Of a DNA stretch of 42,194 nt, positions 1 through 9,258 are shown in pieces. The translations under genes and the position numbers were made by a program. The stretch is from contig CAIWDB010000434.1 of NCBI GenBank assembly GCA_903911305.1, forward strand, positions 1-42,194. Direction: 5' to 3'. Each line of letters starts with the position of its first letter. Position 1 is the first letter of the stretch. The DNA comes from an uncultured Methylococcaceae bacterium. GTDB taxonomy: Bacteria > Pseudomonadota > Gammaproteobacteria > Methylococcales > Methylococcaceae. The notes beneath the pieces are model-generated. The model was not told the DNA's origin. It saw only the letters and a list, made by a program, of their open reading frames with translations, and searched no databases.

Positions 1-2
1 GA

Positions 3-152
3 TTGGACTTCATCAACCAAGTGCCGATACAAATTGAAGAATGGACTTACGACTTTGGCCGTCACCGTTTCATGCAATTTTTACATTTTGAAAATGGACG
101 GTTGATTTGGATTAATAATCTGGGCTATGGAACGATAAACGGGTCTGAATGA
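3..152 (+). CDS. C-terminal fragment of a DUF2845-like protein (cut by the window edge)
   Basis: The frame is open from the left edge of the window to a TGA at 150-152 and gives 49 residues. The tail contains the segments IEEWTYDFGRHRFMQ and FENGRLIWINNLGYG. This pattern (EEWTY, an aromatic/His core, then F.NG.L..I...GYG) is typical of small exported DUF2845 proteins, whose function is unknown. The start lies outside the window, so any signal peptide cannot be judged. The following 39-codon ORF begins directly after the stop codon. Family assignment is from memory of the motif and is moderately sure. Confidence 0.6.
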   Translation: MDFINQVPIQIEEWTYDFGRHRFMQFLHFENGRLIWINNLGYGTINGSE

Positions 153-272
153 ATGCCCACAGTTCTGGATGACTCGTCATTAGAAAAAGCCCCCACCACT
201 CCCGTGTCACGTCGCTTATTTCGCCAAATCCGACCTTATGTGAAGGCCTACTTTTCAGTTGAAATACATTAG
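153..272 (+). pseudogene. 39-codon ORF, possible N-terminal remnant of an ABC-transporter (MsbA-like) gene
   Basis: An ATG follows directly on the TGA of the preceding gene and opens 39 codons ending in TAG. The translation ends with RRLFRQIRPYVKAYFSVEIH. The piece LFRQIRPYVKAYF resembles the start of MsbA-type lipid exporters (R.L...RPY..A), just before their first membrane helix. There is no continuation: the next 50 bases lead into the AT-rich TIR gene. I infer a gene start cut off by insertion or deletion. It could equally be a chance ORF, since the match is short. Confidence 0.3.
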
Positions 273-322
273 ATTAAAGGGAAATTCTCATTGAAAGTCC
301 ATTAAATATTGGCAGAGGTTGA

Positions 323-1720
323 ATGATGATAATTCAAGAAGAAGCAACTAAGACGTTTGACATTTTTATAAGTCATAATAGCAAAGACAAACTAATATCA
401 AAGGAATTGTCTGATGCGTTGAGTAATCGTGGCATAAGGGTATGGCTGGACGAAGACCAACTATTTGTCGGTGAAATTTGGCAAGATAAAATTGAACAAG
501 CCATTCCATTAACTCGCGCAATCGCCGTATTAATCGGCAAAAACGGACTGGGGCAGTGGCAAGAAATGGAAATGCGCATAGGCATATCAGAATCTGTTAC
601 CAGTAAAATAAAATTATTTGCAATTTTGTTAGCTGATGCACCAGAACACTCAGAACTCCCAAAGCTTCTCAATCAGTTTACTTCACTTGATATGCGAGAC
701 GGAGTAAATAATGTGATACTTGAAAAAATCGAGATGGGTATTTTTGGCAAAAAATATAAAGTCTCGATAAAAAATTCTGAGTGCTATGTTTTGCTGGCAA
801 AAAACGATGAGTTTCCTGCTCGAATTTGTGAAGAATTAAGTAATTGGCTAAAAGCAGGTTATATAGACTTGCCTGATCCAGAAAACGAAATCGATTACCA
901 ACGACAGGTAAAGAAGTTTCTAGACTGCACTGATGCAAAATGGTTAGTGACAATTGCACATGCCAACCAAGTTAAATTCTATGAACGCGAGGTATTTCCG
1001 AGACTTAAGGAGAATCCCATCAAAAAAATCATTTTCTTTGAGTCTGGCCGTGAGCTAAATAAAGCTTGGTCTATCGTTTACCCTGATATCCGCTCTCCTA
1101 TTATAGTGTTAGAGACAGAACACGAAGAGGCTGCAAAAAGTCTATTATCTAATTTAAATGATTATCTTCCTTTGGACATAAAAAGAATTTCAGTGGTGAT
1201 GCTTATCCCAGCTCAGTATCCTGGAAATTTACGATCAAAAGTATATCAAAAACATTTTGGAAACCGGGTGTCCGATGATTCATTTCTAGAAACTCAAAGG
1301 CTTCACCCAAATGAGATAGAAATTTTTAAATGGTATTTAGAAAAATGGCCGGAGAAAGAAGATGAAATCGAGAGTTTCATTTTCCAACGTGAAACATCAA
1401 TCCTCGCAGCTATGGATGCCGAAGCCGCTATTTTTCTTTGCGGTAACGATAAAATAGCACGGGGCGTCCGTACTGCCTTAGAAAAAATTAAATCAAACAA
1501 CAATACTCACGCAAAGCTAAAAGCGAAACCTATTTTAGTCGGGTTTGACAACTCACCAAAGAATAAGTTTTACTTTCAAAATAGCGGATATACATTACTC
1601 ACAGCAGATATTAAGCTGCAATTATGGTGTGAAGATATTGCAAAACTTATCTATGGCGAGCGGAATATTCCTCACAATAACGCCTTCCCATCCACTGCGA
1701 TAGTAATGCTATTTCAATAG
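323..1720 (+). CDS. TIR domain fused to a LacI/periplasmic-binding-like sensor domain
   Basis: The protein has 465 residues. Residues 10-125 form a TIR domain: FDIFISHNSKDK at 12-23, WLDEDQLFVGEIW at 41-53, and the helix WQEMEMRIG at 79-87, where E83 (or E81) fits the catalytic glutamate of NAD-cleaving TIRs. Residues from about 145 to 460 follow the order of a type 1 periplasmic-binding/LacI effector domain. It ends with AAIFLCGNDKIARGVRTAL and PILVGFDNSP, matching the family pattern 'P.AIfa.ND.iA.G' and 'vvGfDd.p'. There is no signal peptide or membrane helix, so it should be cytoplasmic. An AGAGG at 314-318 precedes two ATGs, at 323 and 326; either may be used. One 60-base line counted at 781-840 has 38% GC, lower than the neighbours, suggesting transfer. 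Known bacterial TIR NADases often act in phage defence; the trigger here is unknown. I infer that a nucleotide- or sugar-like ligand controls TIR activity. Confidence 0.8.
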   Translation: MMIIQEEATKTFDIFISHNSKDKLISKELSDALSNRGIRVWLDEDQLFVGEIWQDKIEQAIPLTRAIAVLIGKNGLGQWQEMEMRIGISESVTSKIKLFAILLADAPEHSELPKLLNQFTSLDMRDGVNNVILEKIEMGIFGKKYKVSIKNSECYVLLAKNDEFPARICEELSNWLKAGYIDLPDPENEIDYQRQVKKFLDCTDAKWLVTIAHANQVKFYEREVFPRLKENPIKKIIFFESGRELNKAWSIVYPDIRSPIIVLETEHEEAAKSLLSNLNDYLPLDIKRISVVMLIPAQYPGNLRSKVYQKHFGNRVSDDSFLETQRLHPNEIEIFKWYLEKWPEKEDEIESFIFQRETSILAAMDAEAAIFLCGNDKIARGVRTALEKIKSNNNTHAKLKAKPILVGFDNSPKNKFYFQNSGYTLLTADIKLQLWCEDIAKLIYGERNIPHNNAFPSTAIVMLFQ

Positions 1721-1730
1721 CATTGCTTTT
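1703..1730 (+). terminator. Rho-independent terminator overlapping the TIR gene stop codon
   Basis: Perfect stem AATGCTAT (1705-1712) and ATAGCATT (1717-1724) around a TTCA loop, extended by one G-T and one G-C pair, then TTTT at 1727-1730. It overlaps the stop of the TIR gene and lies between convergent genes. The U tract is short. Confidence 0.5.
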
Positions 1731-1768
1731 GCAGATAATTATGACATCAAAACATTATAAATCGAATA

Positions 1769-3280
1769 TCATTTCCTATCAGGATTGACTGTTCTAGCTG
1801 ATTCTACGGTGAGTGCTTTGAGTTTGTTGAGAACTTCTTCAGTCAACATCTGGAGGTCAAACCTCCAAGTCCAGTTTCGGTCTTTTTTACTCGGCGTATT
1901 CATTCTAGCAGTGCCGGGCAAGCCCAATATATCTTGTAATGGAACGATAGCCATTTTAGCCACAGAGGAATAAGCTAGATTAATCAAATCCCAATGAATA
2001 TTTTCTGGTTTGTCGCTTTTCAAATACTTAAGCACTCTTGCTTTTTCTTCTGCGGTTAATGATTCAAACCATCCCTTCGTTGTGTCATTGTCGTGGGTTC
2101 CAGTGTAAACAACACAATTATCAGTATAGTTTGGAGGAAGGTAAGGATTTTCATCATCCGTGGAAAAAGCAAACTGTAATATTTTCATCCCCGGTAGATT
2201 GAAATTATCCCGCAACTGCTCGACTTCAGGCGTAATAACCCCTAGGTCTTCAGCGATGATCGGCAAGTAACCAAACCGTTCATATAATCTATTGAATAGT
2301 GCCTCTCCAGGTGCTTTAATCCATTCGCCATTGATCGCCGTCTCCTCTCCGAATTTCACCGACCAATATGCCTCAAATCCTCTAAAATGGTCAATTCTGA
2401 CTGCATCGACATAGCCAAGTAGCACGATGAACCGCTGTATCCACCATTCAAATTTATCATTTTTAAGTTGTTCCCAATTGTAAATAGGATTACCCCACAA
2501 TTGCCCTGTGGCACTAAAATAATCTGGTGGAACACCCGCAACTGTATACAGCACACCAGTATCTTTATTAATGTCAAAATATTCAGGTGTTGCCCATACT
2601 TCGGCACTATCATGCGCTACATAAATAGGTAAATCGCCAATGATGCTTATTTTCTTCTGGTTGGCGTATTGTCTAAGTGCGCCAATCTGCTGCTGAAATT
2701 CAAACTGCAAAAAGCAATGAAAGTCCATGAATTTTGCATATTTTATCTTTGCCTTTTTAATGGCATCGCGTTTGCGTTTTACAAGGGACAGATTCCATTT
2801 AGTCCAAGGTTTGCCGTGATAATGTTCCTTCAATGCCATAAACAATGAAAAATCTTCAAGCCAATCGGCATTGGATTCACAAAATTGGGTATAAGCAACT
2901 TGTTGTTCTGGTGACCCAAGAGTTTGAAAATTTCGCCACGCTTTTTTTAGCAGCGGAAACTTTTCTGAAATCACCCGCCCATAGTCAATCGTATTAGGAT
3001 AAGGTGCCAAGGAGTTTAGGTCTTCGTCACTCAGCAACGCCTTATCTCTGAGTACTTCTAAACTGATTAATAACGGATTCCCAGCCATCGCTGAAAAACA
3101 CATATAGGGTGAATCACCATAACCTGTCGGGCCTAGCGGGAGAACCTGCCACAGACTTTGCCCACTGGCGGAAAGAAAGTCTACAAATGAAAATGCTTCC
3201 GGGCCTAAATCCCCGATTCCAAAACGGCTTGGCAAGGAGGTTGGATGCAACAAAATTCCACTGGATCGAGAGAATGGCAT
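1769..3280 (-). CDS. malQ: 4-alpha-glucanotransferase (amylomaltase)
   Basis: This is a 503-residue GH77 enzyme that transfers alpha-1,4-glucan segments between maltodextrins and releases glucose, in the cytoplasm. The N-terminus has SGILLHPTSLPSRFGIGDLG, the standard opening of bacterial amylomaltases. The catalytic residues are visible: nucleophile D297 in VRIDHFRGFE, acid/base E344 in IIAEDLG, and transition-state stabiliser D397 in YTGTHDNDTT. Length is normal for the short bacterial type. The start is fixed by the conserved N-terminus, although no good ribosome binding site precedes it. The gene lies downstream of glgC on the same strand, separated by about 430 bases that hold a REP-like element, so it probably has its own promoter. 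With glgC, glgB and glgA nearby, it probably recycles oligosaccharides during glycogen turnover. It converges on the TIR gene. Confidence 0.95.
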   Translation of the reverse strand: MPFSRSSGILLHPTSLPSRFGIGDLGPEAFSFVDFLSASGQSLWQVLPLGPTGYGDSPYMCFSAMAGNPLLISLEVLRDKALLSDEDLNSLAPYPNTIDYGRVISEKFPLLKKAWRNFQTLGSPEQQVAYTQFCESNADWLEDFSLFMALKEHYHGKPWTKWNLSLVKRKRDAIKKAKIKYAKFMDFHCFLQFEFQQQIGALRQYANQKKISIIGDLPIYVAHDSAEVWATPEYFDINKDTGVLYTVAGVPPDYFSATGQLWGNPIYNWEQLKNDKFEWWIQRFIVLLGYVDAVRIDHFRGFEAYWSVKFGEETAINGEWIKAPGEALFNRLYERFGYLPIIAEDLGVITPEVEQLRDNFNLPGMKILQFAFSTDDENPYLPPNYTDNCVVYTGTHDNDTTKGWFESLTAEEKARVLKYLKSDKPENIHWDLINLAYSSVAKMAIVPLQDILGLPGTARMNTPSKKDRNWTWRFDLQMLTEEVLNKLKALTVESARTVNPDRK

Positions 3281-3282
3281 AT

Positions 3283-3311
3283 TAAATACGTTGAGGTGAG
3301 GTTTTAGTCAA
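3283..3311 (-). promoter_or_regulatory. Sigma70-like promoter motif in front of malQ
   Basis: On the minus strand, TTGACT (3311-3306) and TATTTA (3288-3283) are separated by 17 bases. The -10 box lies only 2 bases before the ATG of malQ, so a transcript from it would start inside the first codons. It is either a chance match or a sign of an unusual start. Confidence 0.25.
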
Positions 3312-3529
3312 TTATTGAAAAAATAATTCCACTTAGCAATGGCAAAGTGATGAATACGTGAACTAAAAAAAGATTTGATGCCTTTGCAACGGCAAACTAT
3401 TCGCTAATTTTATGTCAGAAGATCAAAGAAAACAGTTTAAATTTAATAAATAAAATTCCAAAGCTAGCGTAAAAATCAGGTCAAGCGCCAAACCACAATT
3501 TTACGCCTAGAGGGCATATCAAAAAACCA

Positions 3530-3584
3530 CTTCCGTTCATGCCTCGCCCTTCGACAAGCTCAGGAGGCTCAGCACGAACGGAAG
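3530..3584. repeat. REP-like palindromic element
   Basis: The 55-bp segment is bounded by the inverted repeat CTTCCGTTC (3530-3538) and GAACGGAAG (3576-3584). Its core contains CCTTCGACAAGCTCAGGAGG, a sequence type I recognise from dispersed intergenic repeats in many bacterial genomes. It is the only copy seen in this window. Confidence 0.55.
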
Positions 3585-3673
3585 AAATCGGTTTCATTTA
3601 AGACAGTTTGCACCGGGCTGGTCGAAATCTTGGTTTTTTCGAGGCATCCTAGAGCGTGAGGCGGAAATTCTCC

Positions 3674-3700
3674 GCGCCACTGTAAAAAATCCAGTGGCGC
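3674..3700 (-). terminator. Perfect 9-bp hairpin just after glgC
   Basis: GCGCCACTG (3674-3682) and CAGTGGCGC (3692-3700) form a perfect stem with a 9-base loop, 11 bases after the glgC stop codon. On the transcript strand the T run lies in the loop rather than behind the stem, so it is not a classic terminator. It may still stabilise the 3' end or aid Rho-dependent stopping. A second small stem, GCGGA/TCCGC at 3661-3675, follows. Confidence 0.4.
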
Positions 3701-3711
3701 CCAGATATCAA

Positions 3712-4983
3712 TCAGCGCGCAAAGTGCAACTGCTGCCCTAAAGCCTCGGGCGTCACCAATACAACGCCCCCCGCGCTGACATGAAAGCGCTTGGCATCTT
3801 CTTCCAAATTCTCCCCTATTACCGTATTTGGTTCAATGATGCAACCCTTGTCGAGAATTGCCTTGGTGATCCGGCAGTGGCGGCCAATGTTAACATCTGG
3901 CAGAATGACAGAATCTGTCACTTTGGAGAAAGAGTTCACCCTCACATTGGAAAACAGTAAAGAACGCTTAATTTCAGAACCCGAAATGATGCATCCACCG
4001 GAAACCATCGAATCCACTGCATAACCCCGCCTATCCTCGTCGTCAAAGACAAACTTAGCCGGCGGTGTCTGCGCTTGGTAGGTCCATATGGGCCAGTTGG
4101 TATCGTATAGATTGAGTTCCGGGTTGACGTTGACCAACTCCATGTTTGCCGACCAGTAACTGTCAACCTCTCCAACGTCCCTCCAGTAGGACTGGGCGCC
4201 GCTTTGCACATCCCGGAAAGGATAGGCGTAAATACGGTAGTTTTCGATAACCCGAGGAATGATGTCTTTGCCAAAATCGCGGCTTGAACCAGGCATATCG
4301 GCATCTTTAATGAGCTGCTCAAACAAAAATTTTGTGTTGAAAATGTAAATGCCCATTGACGCTAGCGCCTTGTCTGGCTGGCCTGGCATAGGCGGGGGGT
4401 TGGACGGTTTTTCGACAAATTCGCGGATGCGTTTCTCATTGTCGACCCCCATCACACCAAAAGCCTTCGCCTCTTCCAGCGGGACTTCCATGCAACCAAT
4501 GGTCAAATCAGCTTGTTTCTCGGCATGGTCGGCCAACATTAGGCCATAATCCATTTTATAAATATGGTCACCAGCCAAGATTAGCACATATTCCGAGCCA
4601 CGTTGCCGCAAAATATCAAGATTTTGGTATACGGCATCGGCAGTGCCGGCATACCAAGCATCTTCGGCGACACGCTGCTGGGCCGGGATGATGTCGACAA
4701 ACTCGCCCAATTCGGCACGTAAAAACCCCCAACCCTGCTGGATATGGCGAATTAAAGAATCTGCCTTATACTGCGTCAATACCCCGACGCGGCGGATGCC
4801 GGAATTGAGGCAGTTGGACAATGGAAAGTCGATGATTCGGAACTTGCCCCCGAAAGGCACCGCCGGCTTGGCGCGCCATTCAGTGAGATTTTGAAGCCGC
4901 GAACCTCGCCCACCGGCGAGAATTAGCGCCAGCGTATTCCGGGTCAACACGCTAACGAAACGGGAATGATGTGATTCTGACAC
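3712..4983 (-). CDS. glgC: Glucose-1-phosphate adenylyltransferase (ADP-glucose pyrophosphorylase)
   Basis: The enzyme makes ADP-glucose from ATP and glucose-1-phosphate, the committed step of glycogen synthesis. The nucleotidyltransferase core begins with [29 protein letters not shown] and continues with [15 protein letters not shown]. Later come the GDHIYKMDY motif and a C-terminal left-handed beta-helix region that ends the protein. I chose the GTG at 4983 (protein [10 protein letters not shown]..., 423 residues) because AGGAGA at 4995-4990 sits at normal spacing in front of it. An upstream ATG at 5043 would add 20 residues without a good ribosome binding site. Length fits the family (E. 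coli has 431). It diverges from glgB with a 117-base gap that must hold both promoters. Enzymes of this type are allosterically controlled by glycolytic intermediates; the effector here cannot be read from sequence. Confidence 0.95.
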   Translation of the reverse strand: MSESHHSRFVSVLTRNTLALILAGGRGSRLQNLTEWRAKPAVPFGGKFRIIDFPLSNCLNSGIRRVGVLTQYKADSLIRHIQQGWGFLRAELGEFVDIIPAQQRVAEDAWYAGTADAVYQNLDILRQRGSEYVLILAGDHIYKMDYGLMLADHAEKQADLTIGCMEVPLEEAKAFGVMGVDNEKRIREFVEKPSNPPPMPGQPDKALASMGIYIFNTKFLFEQLIKDADMPGSSRDFGKDIIPRVIENYRIYAYPFRDVQSGAQSYWRDVGEVDSYWSANMELVNVNPELNLYDTNWPIWTYQAQTPPAKFVFDDEDRRGYAVDSMVSGGCIISGSEIKRSLLFSNVRVNSFSKVTDSVILPDVNIGRHCRITKAILDKGCIIEPNTVIGENLEEDAKRFHVSAGGVVLVTPEALGQQLHFAR

Positions 4984-5004
4984 GAACAATCTCCTGAAGT
5001 GATT

Positions 5005-5010
5005 ATTATA
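5005..5010 (-). promoter_or_regulatory. Consensus -10 box (TATAAT) upstream of glgC
   Basis: On the minus strand a perfect TATAAT lies at 5010-5005, 21 bases upstream of the chosen GTG start of glgC and just before its AGGAGA. No good -35 box is visible at the right distance. It supports the shorter glgC start, because transcription would begin inside the longer ORF. Confidence 0.35.
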
Positions 5011-5100
5011 GGACATACAACCGGGGCACAAATTTGATAACATGTCCCGGGAATTTACCGGCGATGGCGACCGCCATTCTACTACCAGAGGTCAAACAAA

Positions 5101-7437
5101 GTGAACTCGAACGAAGAAACTCAATTATCAAACAAACAAACTTCGGTGCCATTTGGCCTGGACCCGGAACTCCAAAGAATCATCGAGGCCCGTCATCACG
5201 ACCCATTTGCCGTGCTGGGCAGGCATCGTGAACAAGGCAAAGACATTATCCGAGTCATGCTGCCATTGGCGGAAAACGTAAGGATCAGCGGCAATGGCCC
5301 GGCATTGGAACGGATAATCGGTACAGACTTGTTCCAATATGCCATCCAAGCCACCAGCAAGATTGATGATCATTTCAGCCTCGACTGGATCGACAAGTCC
5401 GGTGGCAACCATACTCATGTTGATCCTTTCACATTCCCCCCTCAGTTGAAAGATTTTGACATACATTTGTTCTGTGAAGGAAAGCATTGGCATGTTTACC
5501 GTTTCCTCGGCGCTCATCCGCACAACGTGGATGCCATTGACGGCGTTTTGTTTGCCACTTGGGCACCGAATGCCGAACGAGTAAGCGTGGTAGGCGACTT
5601 TAACGGCTGGGATGGCCGCAGCCACCCAATGCGCGTCCGTGGAGGCAGCGGCGTGTGGGAATTGTTCATTCCCGGGATCAATCCCGGCTTGCCCTACAAA
5701 TTCGAGATTCGCAATCGCCAACATGGCACAATCCATCTGAAAGTAGACCCTTACGCCCAACGTTTCGAACTGCGCCCACAGACGGCATCCATCACTGTCC
5801 CCAAAGATGAATTCAATTGGGGCGACCACCAATGGATAGAAAGCCGAAAAAAAAGCGATTGGTTACACGAACCACTTTCGATTTACGAAATCCATCCAGG
5901 CTCTTGGCGACTCGATGCCAACGGCGAATTCCTGAGTTATCGGGAATTGGCGGTTCAACTGGTCGCTTACGTGAAGGAACAAGGCTTTACGCATATTGAA
6001 CTGATGCCTATCACTGAACATCCTTTGGATGCCTCTTGGGGTTACCAAACCACTGGGTATTTTGCGCCAACCGCTCGTTTCGGCGAACCTGACGATTTCC
6101 GGTTTTTTGTGGACTATTGCCATAGTCACGGCATTGGCGTCCTGCTCGACTGGGTGCCTGCCCATTTCCCCAAGGATGCCCATGGCTTGGCCCGTTTTGA
6201 CGGCACTGCATTGTATGAGCATGAAGACCCGAGAATGGGGGAACATCGCGACTGGGGGACATTGATTTACAATTTTGGCCGCAATGAGGTTAAAAACTTT
6301 TTGATTGCCAGCGCAGTCTTTTGGCTTGAGGAATTCCACATTGACGGCTTGCGCGTTGATGCCGTGGCATCCATGCTTTACTTGGATTACTCCCGCAACC
6401 CCGGCGATTGGATTCCCAACAAGTACGGCGGTAACGAAAACTTGGAAGCCATTTCCTTCCTCCGAGAACTGAACACCGTCACTCACCAGTTGCATCCCGG
6501 CACGATGATCATGGCCGAGGAATCCACAGCTTGGCCGCAAGTGACCCGTCCGACATGGACTGGCGGCCTCGGGTTCACGATGAAATGGAATATGGGCTGG
6601 ATGCATGACACGCTGCAATACATGAGCAAAGATCCCATTCACCGCCATTACCATCATGACCAACTTACCTTTGGCTTGCTCTATGCCTTCACAGAGAATT
6701 TTATCCTACCCTTTTCACATGATGAAGTGGTGCATGGAAAACAATCTCTGTTAGGCAAGATGCCAGGGGACGAATGGCGCAAGTTTGCCAACCTTAGGCT
6801 GCTCTACACCTTGATGTTCACTTATCCCGGCAAAAAATTACTGTTTATGGGGTGCGAGTTTGGACAAGGCACGGAGTGGAACCACGCGAAGGCGCTCGAC
6901 TGGTATGTACTGGACTATCCCATGCACCAAGGCATCAAAAAGTTGCAATCGGATGTGAATGTCCTCTATCGCGAAAACCGGGCATTACACCGCCATGACT
7001 TCGACCCGAAAGGTTTTGAGTGGATCGACTGCCACGATGCCCCACAATCGGTTTTAAGCTATCTTCGCCGCGCCGGTGACGAATTCGCCGTGGTCATTTT
7101 AAATTTCACTCCGGTCCCTCGCCCGAATTACCGTATTGGCGTTCCCGAAGCCGGGGTTTATTTGGAAGTGTTCAATTCGGACTCGGAATACTACGGTGGC
7201 AGTAACACGGGCAACTGGCAACTGGTTGCCGAGGAAAAGGAATGGATGGGGCGCCCCTACTCAATTGTGCTAACCCTTCCGCCTTTGGCTGGAGTCGTGT
7301 TGACGCTCAAGCCCGAAACCAAGACATCAGACAGCGAGCCTGTCGAAGACGGTTCGGAACTGGTTGATAGCAGCGAAACAGCCACCCAAGCTGAAAAAAC
7401 CAACACAGAAAATTCAGGGCCGGAAAGCGACGCATGA
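5101..7437 (+). CDS. glgB: 1,4-alpha-glucan branching enzyme
   Basis: This GH13 enzyme of 778 residues cuts alpha-1,4 chains and re-attaches them by alpha-1,6 links to branch glycogen. An N-terminal region (about 20-120) and a CBM48 module (about 135-235, with [20 protein letters not shown]) precede the catalytic barrel. Visible motifs are DWVPAHFP (350-357), [11 protein letters not shown] with nucleophile D420, MAEEST with acid/base E473, and [11 protein letters not shown] with D541. The last 40 or so residues are an acidic Ser/Thr/Glu-rich tail that most GlgB proteins lack, which makes it longer than the usual 730. It starts with GTG, preceded by AGAGG at 5087-5091. The stop overlaps the ATG of glgA (ATGA at 7434-7437), so the two are translationally coupled. 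Confidence 0.96.
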   Translation: MNSNEETQLSNKQTSVPFGLDPELQRIIEARHHDPFAVLGRHREQGKDIIRVMLPLAENVRISGNGPALERIIGTDLFQYAIQATSKIDDHFSLDWIDKSGGNHTHVDPFTFPPQLKDFDIHLFCEGKHWHVYRFLGAHPHNVDAIDGVLFATWAPNAERVSVVGDFNGWDGRSHPMRVRGGSGVWELFIPGINPGLPYKFEIRNRQHGTIHLKVDPYAQRFELRPQTASITVPKDEFNWGDHQWIESRKKSDWLHEPLSIYEIHPGSWRLDANGEFLSYRELAVQLVAYVKEQGFTHIELMPITEHPLDASWGYQTTGYFAPTARFGEPDDFRFFVDYCHSHGIGVLLDWVPAHFPKDAHGLARFDGTALYEHEDPRMGEHRDWGTLIYNFGRNEVKNFLIASAVFWLEEFHIDGLRVDAVASMLYLDYSRNPGDWIPNKYGGNENLEAISFLRELNTVTHQLHPGTMIMAEESTAWPQVTRPTWTGGLGFTMKWNMGWMHDTLQYMSKDPIHRHYHHDQLTFGLLYAFTENFILPFSHDEVVHGKQSLLGKMPGDEWRKFANLRLLYTLMFTYPGKKLLFMGCEFGQGTEWNHAKALDWYVLDYPMHQGIKKLQSDVNVLYRENRALHRHDFDPKGFEWIDCHDAPQSVLSYLRRAGDEFAVVILNFTPVPRPNYRIGVPEAGVYLEVFNSDSEYYGGSNTGNWQLVAEEKEWMGRPYSIVLTLPPLAGVVLTLKPETKTSDSEPVEDGSELVDSSETATQAEKTNTENSGPESDA

Positions 7438-8909
7438 AAAAAATTCTCTTCGTCACCAGCGAAGCCTATCCACTGATCAAAACAGGCGGACTGGCGGATG
7501 TATCCGGCAGCCTGCCCATCGCTTTGGACGCTTTGGGCCACGATGTGCGCATCGTCATGCCTGCTTATGCCGACGTACTCGCCGGCCAGGGTGATTTGCC
7601 TAGCAAGCGGATCAACCAAGCCGGCGGGGAAGTCGAAATCTTCGAAACCAATTTACCGGGTACTTCGGTTCCGGTTTGGCTGGTTTCGCATCAAGGCGCT
7701 TTCGACCGCTCGGGCAACCCCTATCTCGCCGAAAACGGCAAATCCTGGCCTGACAACGCCGAACGCTTCGCACTCCTGTGCCGGGTTAGCGTTGAAATTG
7801 CCATGAACCGGATGGGGTTCGGTTGGAAACCGCAAATTGTCCATTGCAATGATTGGCAGTCAGGGCTAATCCCGGCCCTGCTGGAAGACGAAGCAGACCG
7901 TCCGGCCACGGTTTACACTATCCACAACTTGGCTTACCAAGGGCTTTTCCCCAAGGAACTTTTCCAGAAGCTTGGCTTGCCGCAACATTTCTGGTCATAC
8001 AATGCCTTGGAATTTTGGGATCAACTTTGTTTCCTCAAGGGTGGCTTGGTCTATGCCGACCGTATCAACACCGTCAGCCCAAACTACGCCGTGGAAATCC
8101 AAGGCAAGGAATTTGGCTGCGGCATGGAAGGATTGCTGAAAGAACGCAAAGACCGGCTTAGCGGAATCATCAATGGGATAGACGAAGAATCTTGGAACCC
8201 ATCCACCGACCCACTCTTACCGTTTAGGTTTGAATTGGGCAATATGCTCGGCAAACAAGAAAACAAATCAGAATTACAGAAACATTTTAACCTGACGCTG
8301 GACAAGGATGTTGCGGTCATCGCCATGGTAGGCAGGACTGTGCAGCAAAAAGGGATTGACCTTGTCATTGAAACGCTGCCAAAACTGATGGAACTCCCAG
8401 TGCAATTGGCCATCTTAGGCAGCGGCGAGAAAAAATACGAACAAACCCTCAAGCATTGGAACAGCCTTTACCCTGAGAGAATAGCGCTCAAACTGGGTTA
8501 CGACGAACCATTGGCCCACCTCATGGAGGCAGGTTCGGACTTATTCCTAATGCCTTCCCGTTTCGAGCCTTGTGGATTGAACCAAATGTACAGCCAACGC
8601 TACGGCACGGTTCCGATAGTCCGTTGCGTGGGAGGGCTTGCCGACACGGTTGAGGATTCCACACCCGAAAACTTGGATCAAGCCACAGCAAGCGGGGTTA
8701 TTTTTCATGAAGCCAGCGCAGAGGCATTGCTTCAAGCGATTTACCGTGCATTGAATTTATTTAACTCAAAAGAGCAATGGAAAAAAATCCAAAAGACCGG
8801 CATGAGAAAAGACTTCTCTTGGAAACAAAGCGCCAAGAAATATTTGGATTTATATGCCCTAGCCTTACAAGACCTTAACCAACGCGGCGACAAAGCCAGT
8901 CATCACTAA
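7434..8909 (+). CDS. glgA: Glycogen synthase (ADP-glucose type)
   Basis: A 491-residue GT5 enzyme that transfers glucose from ADP-glucose to the non-reducing end of glycogen. The N-terminal Rossmann domain carries the ADP-glucose motif [10 protein letters not shown] at 16-25. The second domain has the R301 and K306 pair in RTVQQKG and the catalytic segment [12 protein letters not shown] with E378. Length is normal (E. coli 477). It overlaps glgB by 4 bases and is last in the glgB-glgA unit. No clear terminator follows: GCCCA and TGGGC form only a weak bulged stem near 8918-8952. Confidence 0.96.
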   Translation: MKKILFVTSEAYPLIKTGGLADVSGSLPIALDALGHDVRIVMPAYADVLAGQGDLPSKRINQAGGEVEIFETNLPGTSVPVWLVSHQGAFDRSGNPYLAENGKSWPDNAERFALLCRVSVEIAMNRMGFGWKPQIVHCNDWQSGLIPALLEDEADRPATVYTIHNLAYQGLFPKELFQKLGLPQHFWSYNALEFWDQLCFLKGGLVYADRINTVSPNYAVEIQGKEFGCGMEGLLKERKDRLSGIINGIDEESWNPSTDPLLPFRFELGNMLGKQENKSELQKHFNLTLDKDVAVIAMVGRTVQQKGIDLVIETLPKLMELPVQLAILGSGEKKYEQTLKHWNSLYPERIALKLGYDEPLAHLMEAGSDLFLMPSRFEPCGLNQMYSQRYGTVPIVRCVGGLADTVEDSTPENLDQATASGVIFHEASAEALLQAIYRALNLFNSKEQWKKIQKTGMRKDFSWKQSAKKYLDLYALALQDLNQRGDKASHH

Positions 8910-9258
8910 GAATTTAAGCCCATAGCTTGCCTCTTGATTGCAGCCGCTGGGCCTATTTGTCAACGCCAATCAGCATCGCAATGTTGCCGATGGGTTGACT
9001 GGCCCTTTGCGCTTGAGTGAATATTAGATATTTTTTTTATTTCAAGGCCAACTGCACTTGATTACCCGCGTGAAATAGTTAAAACTGTTCGATGTTTTTG
9101 CGTACCGTACCCCCCTTAAAACAAAACATTCCAAATAGGGCGGAAGGGCAGCAAAAAACAATGTCCAGCTTCTTCGCGGCCCAATAAACGGCGCGAAAGA
9201 TTTTTCCAAGTAAGTGCCATTTCGGCACGTGGTTCACGTTGAAACGAGAGAGACGACA
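8910..9258. other. Non-coding stretch downstream of glgA
   Basis: About 350 bases with no convincing ORF on either strand and no strong terminator or promoter pair. It holds a T run near 9030-9041. A 70-codon minus-strand ORF (9079-9291) overlaps the next gene's start and looks like chance. Confidence 0.5.

Larger units (their letters stand above)
3281..3711. other. Non-coding stretch between malQ and glgC
   Basis: No ORF here looks coding. The half next to malQ is AT-rich with several A and T runs. The half next to glgC holds a REP-like palindromic element (3530-3584) and two hairpins (3661-3675 and 3674-3700). These suggest that malQ and glgC are separate transcription units. Confidence 0.6.

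Noticed and set aside
5128-5832. 234-codon minus-strand ORF over glgB
   Set aside because: Antisense to the conserved N-terminal and CBM48 parts of glgB, with no recognisable domain.
5863-6663. 266-codon minus-strand ORF over glgB
   Set aside because: Antisense to the catalytic barrel of glgB, with no recognisable domain and no ribosome binding site context.
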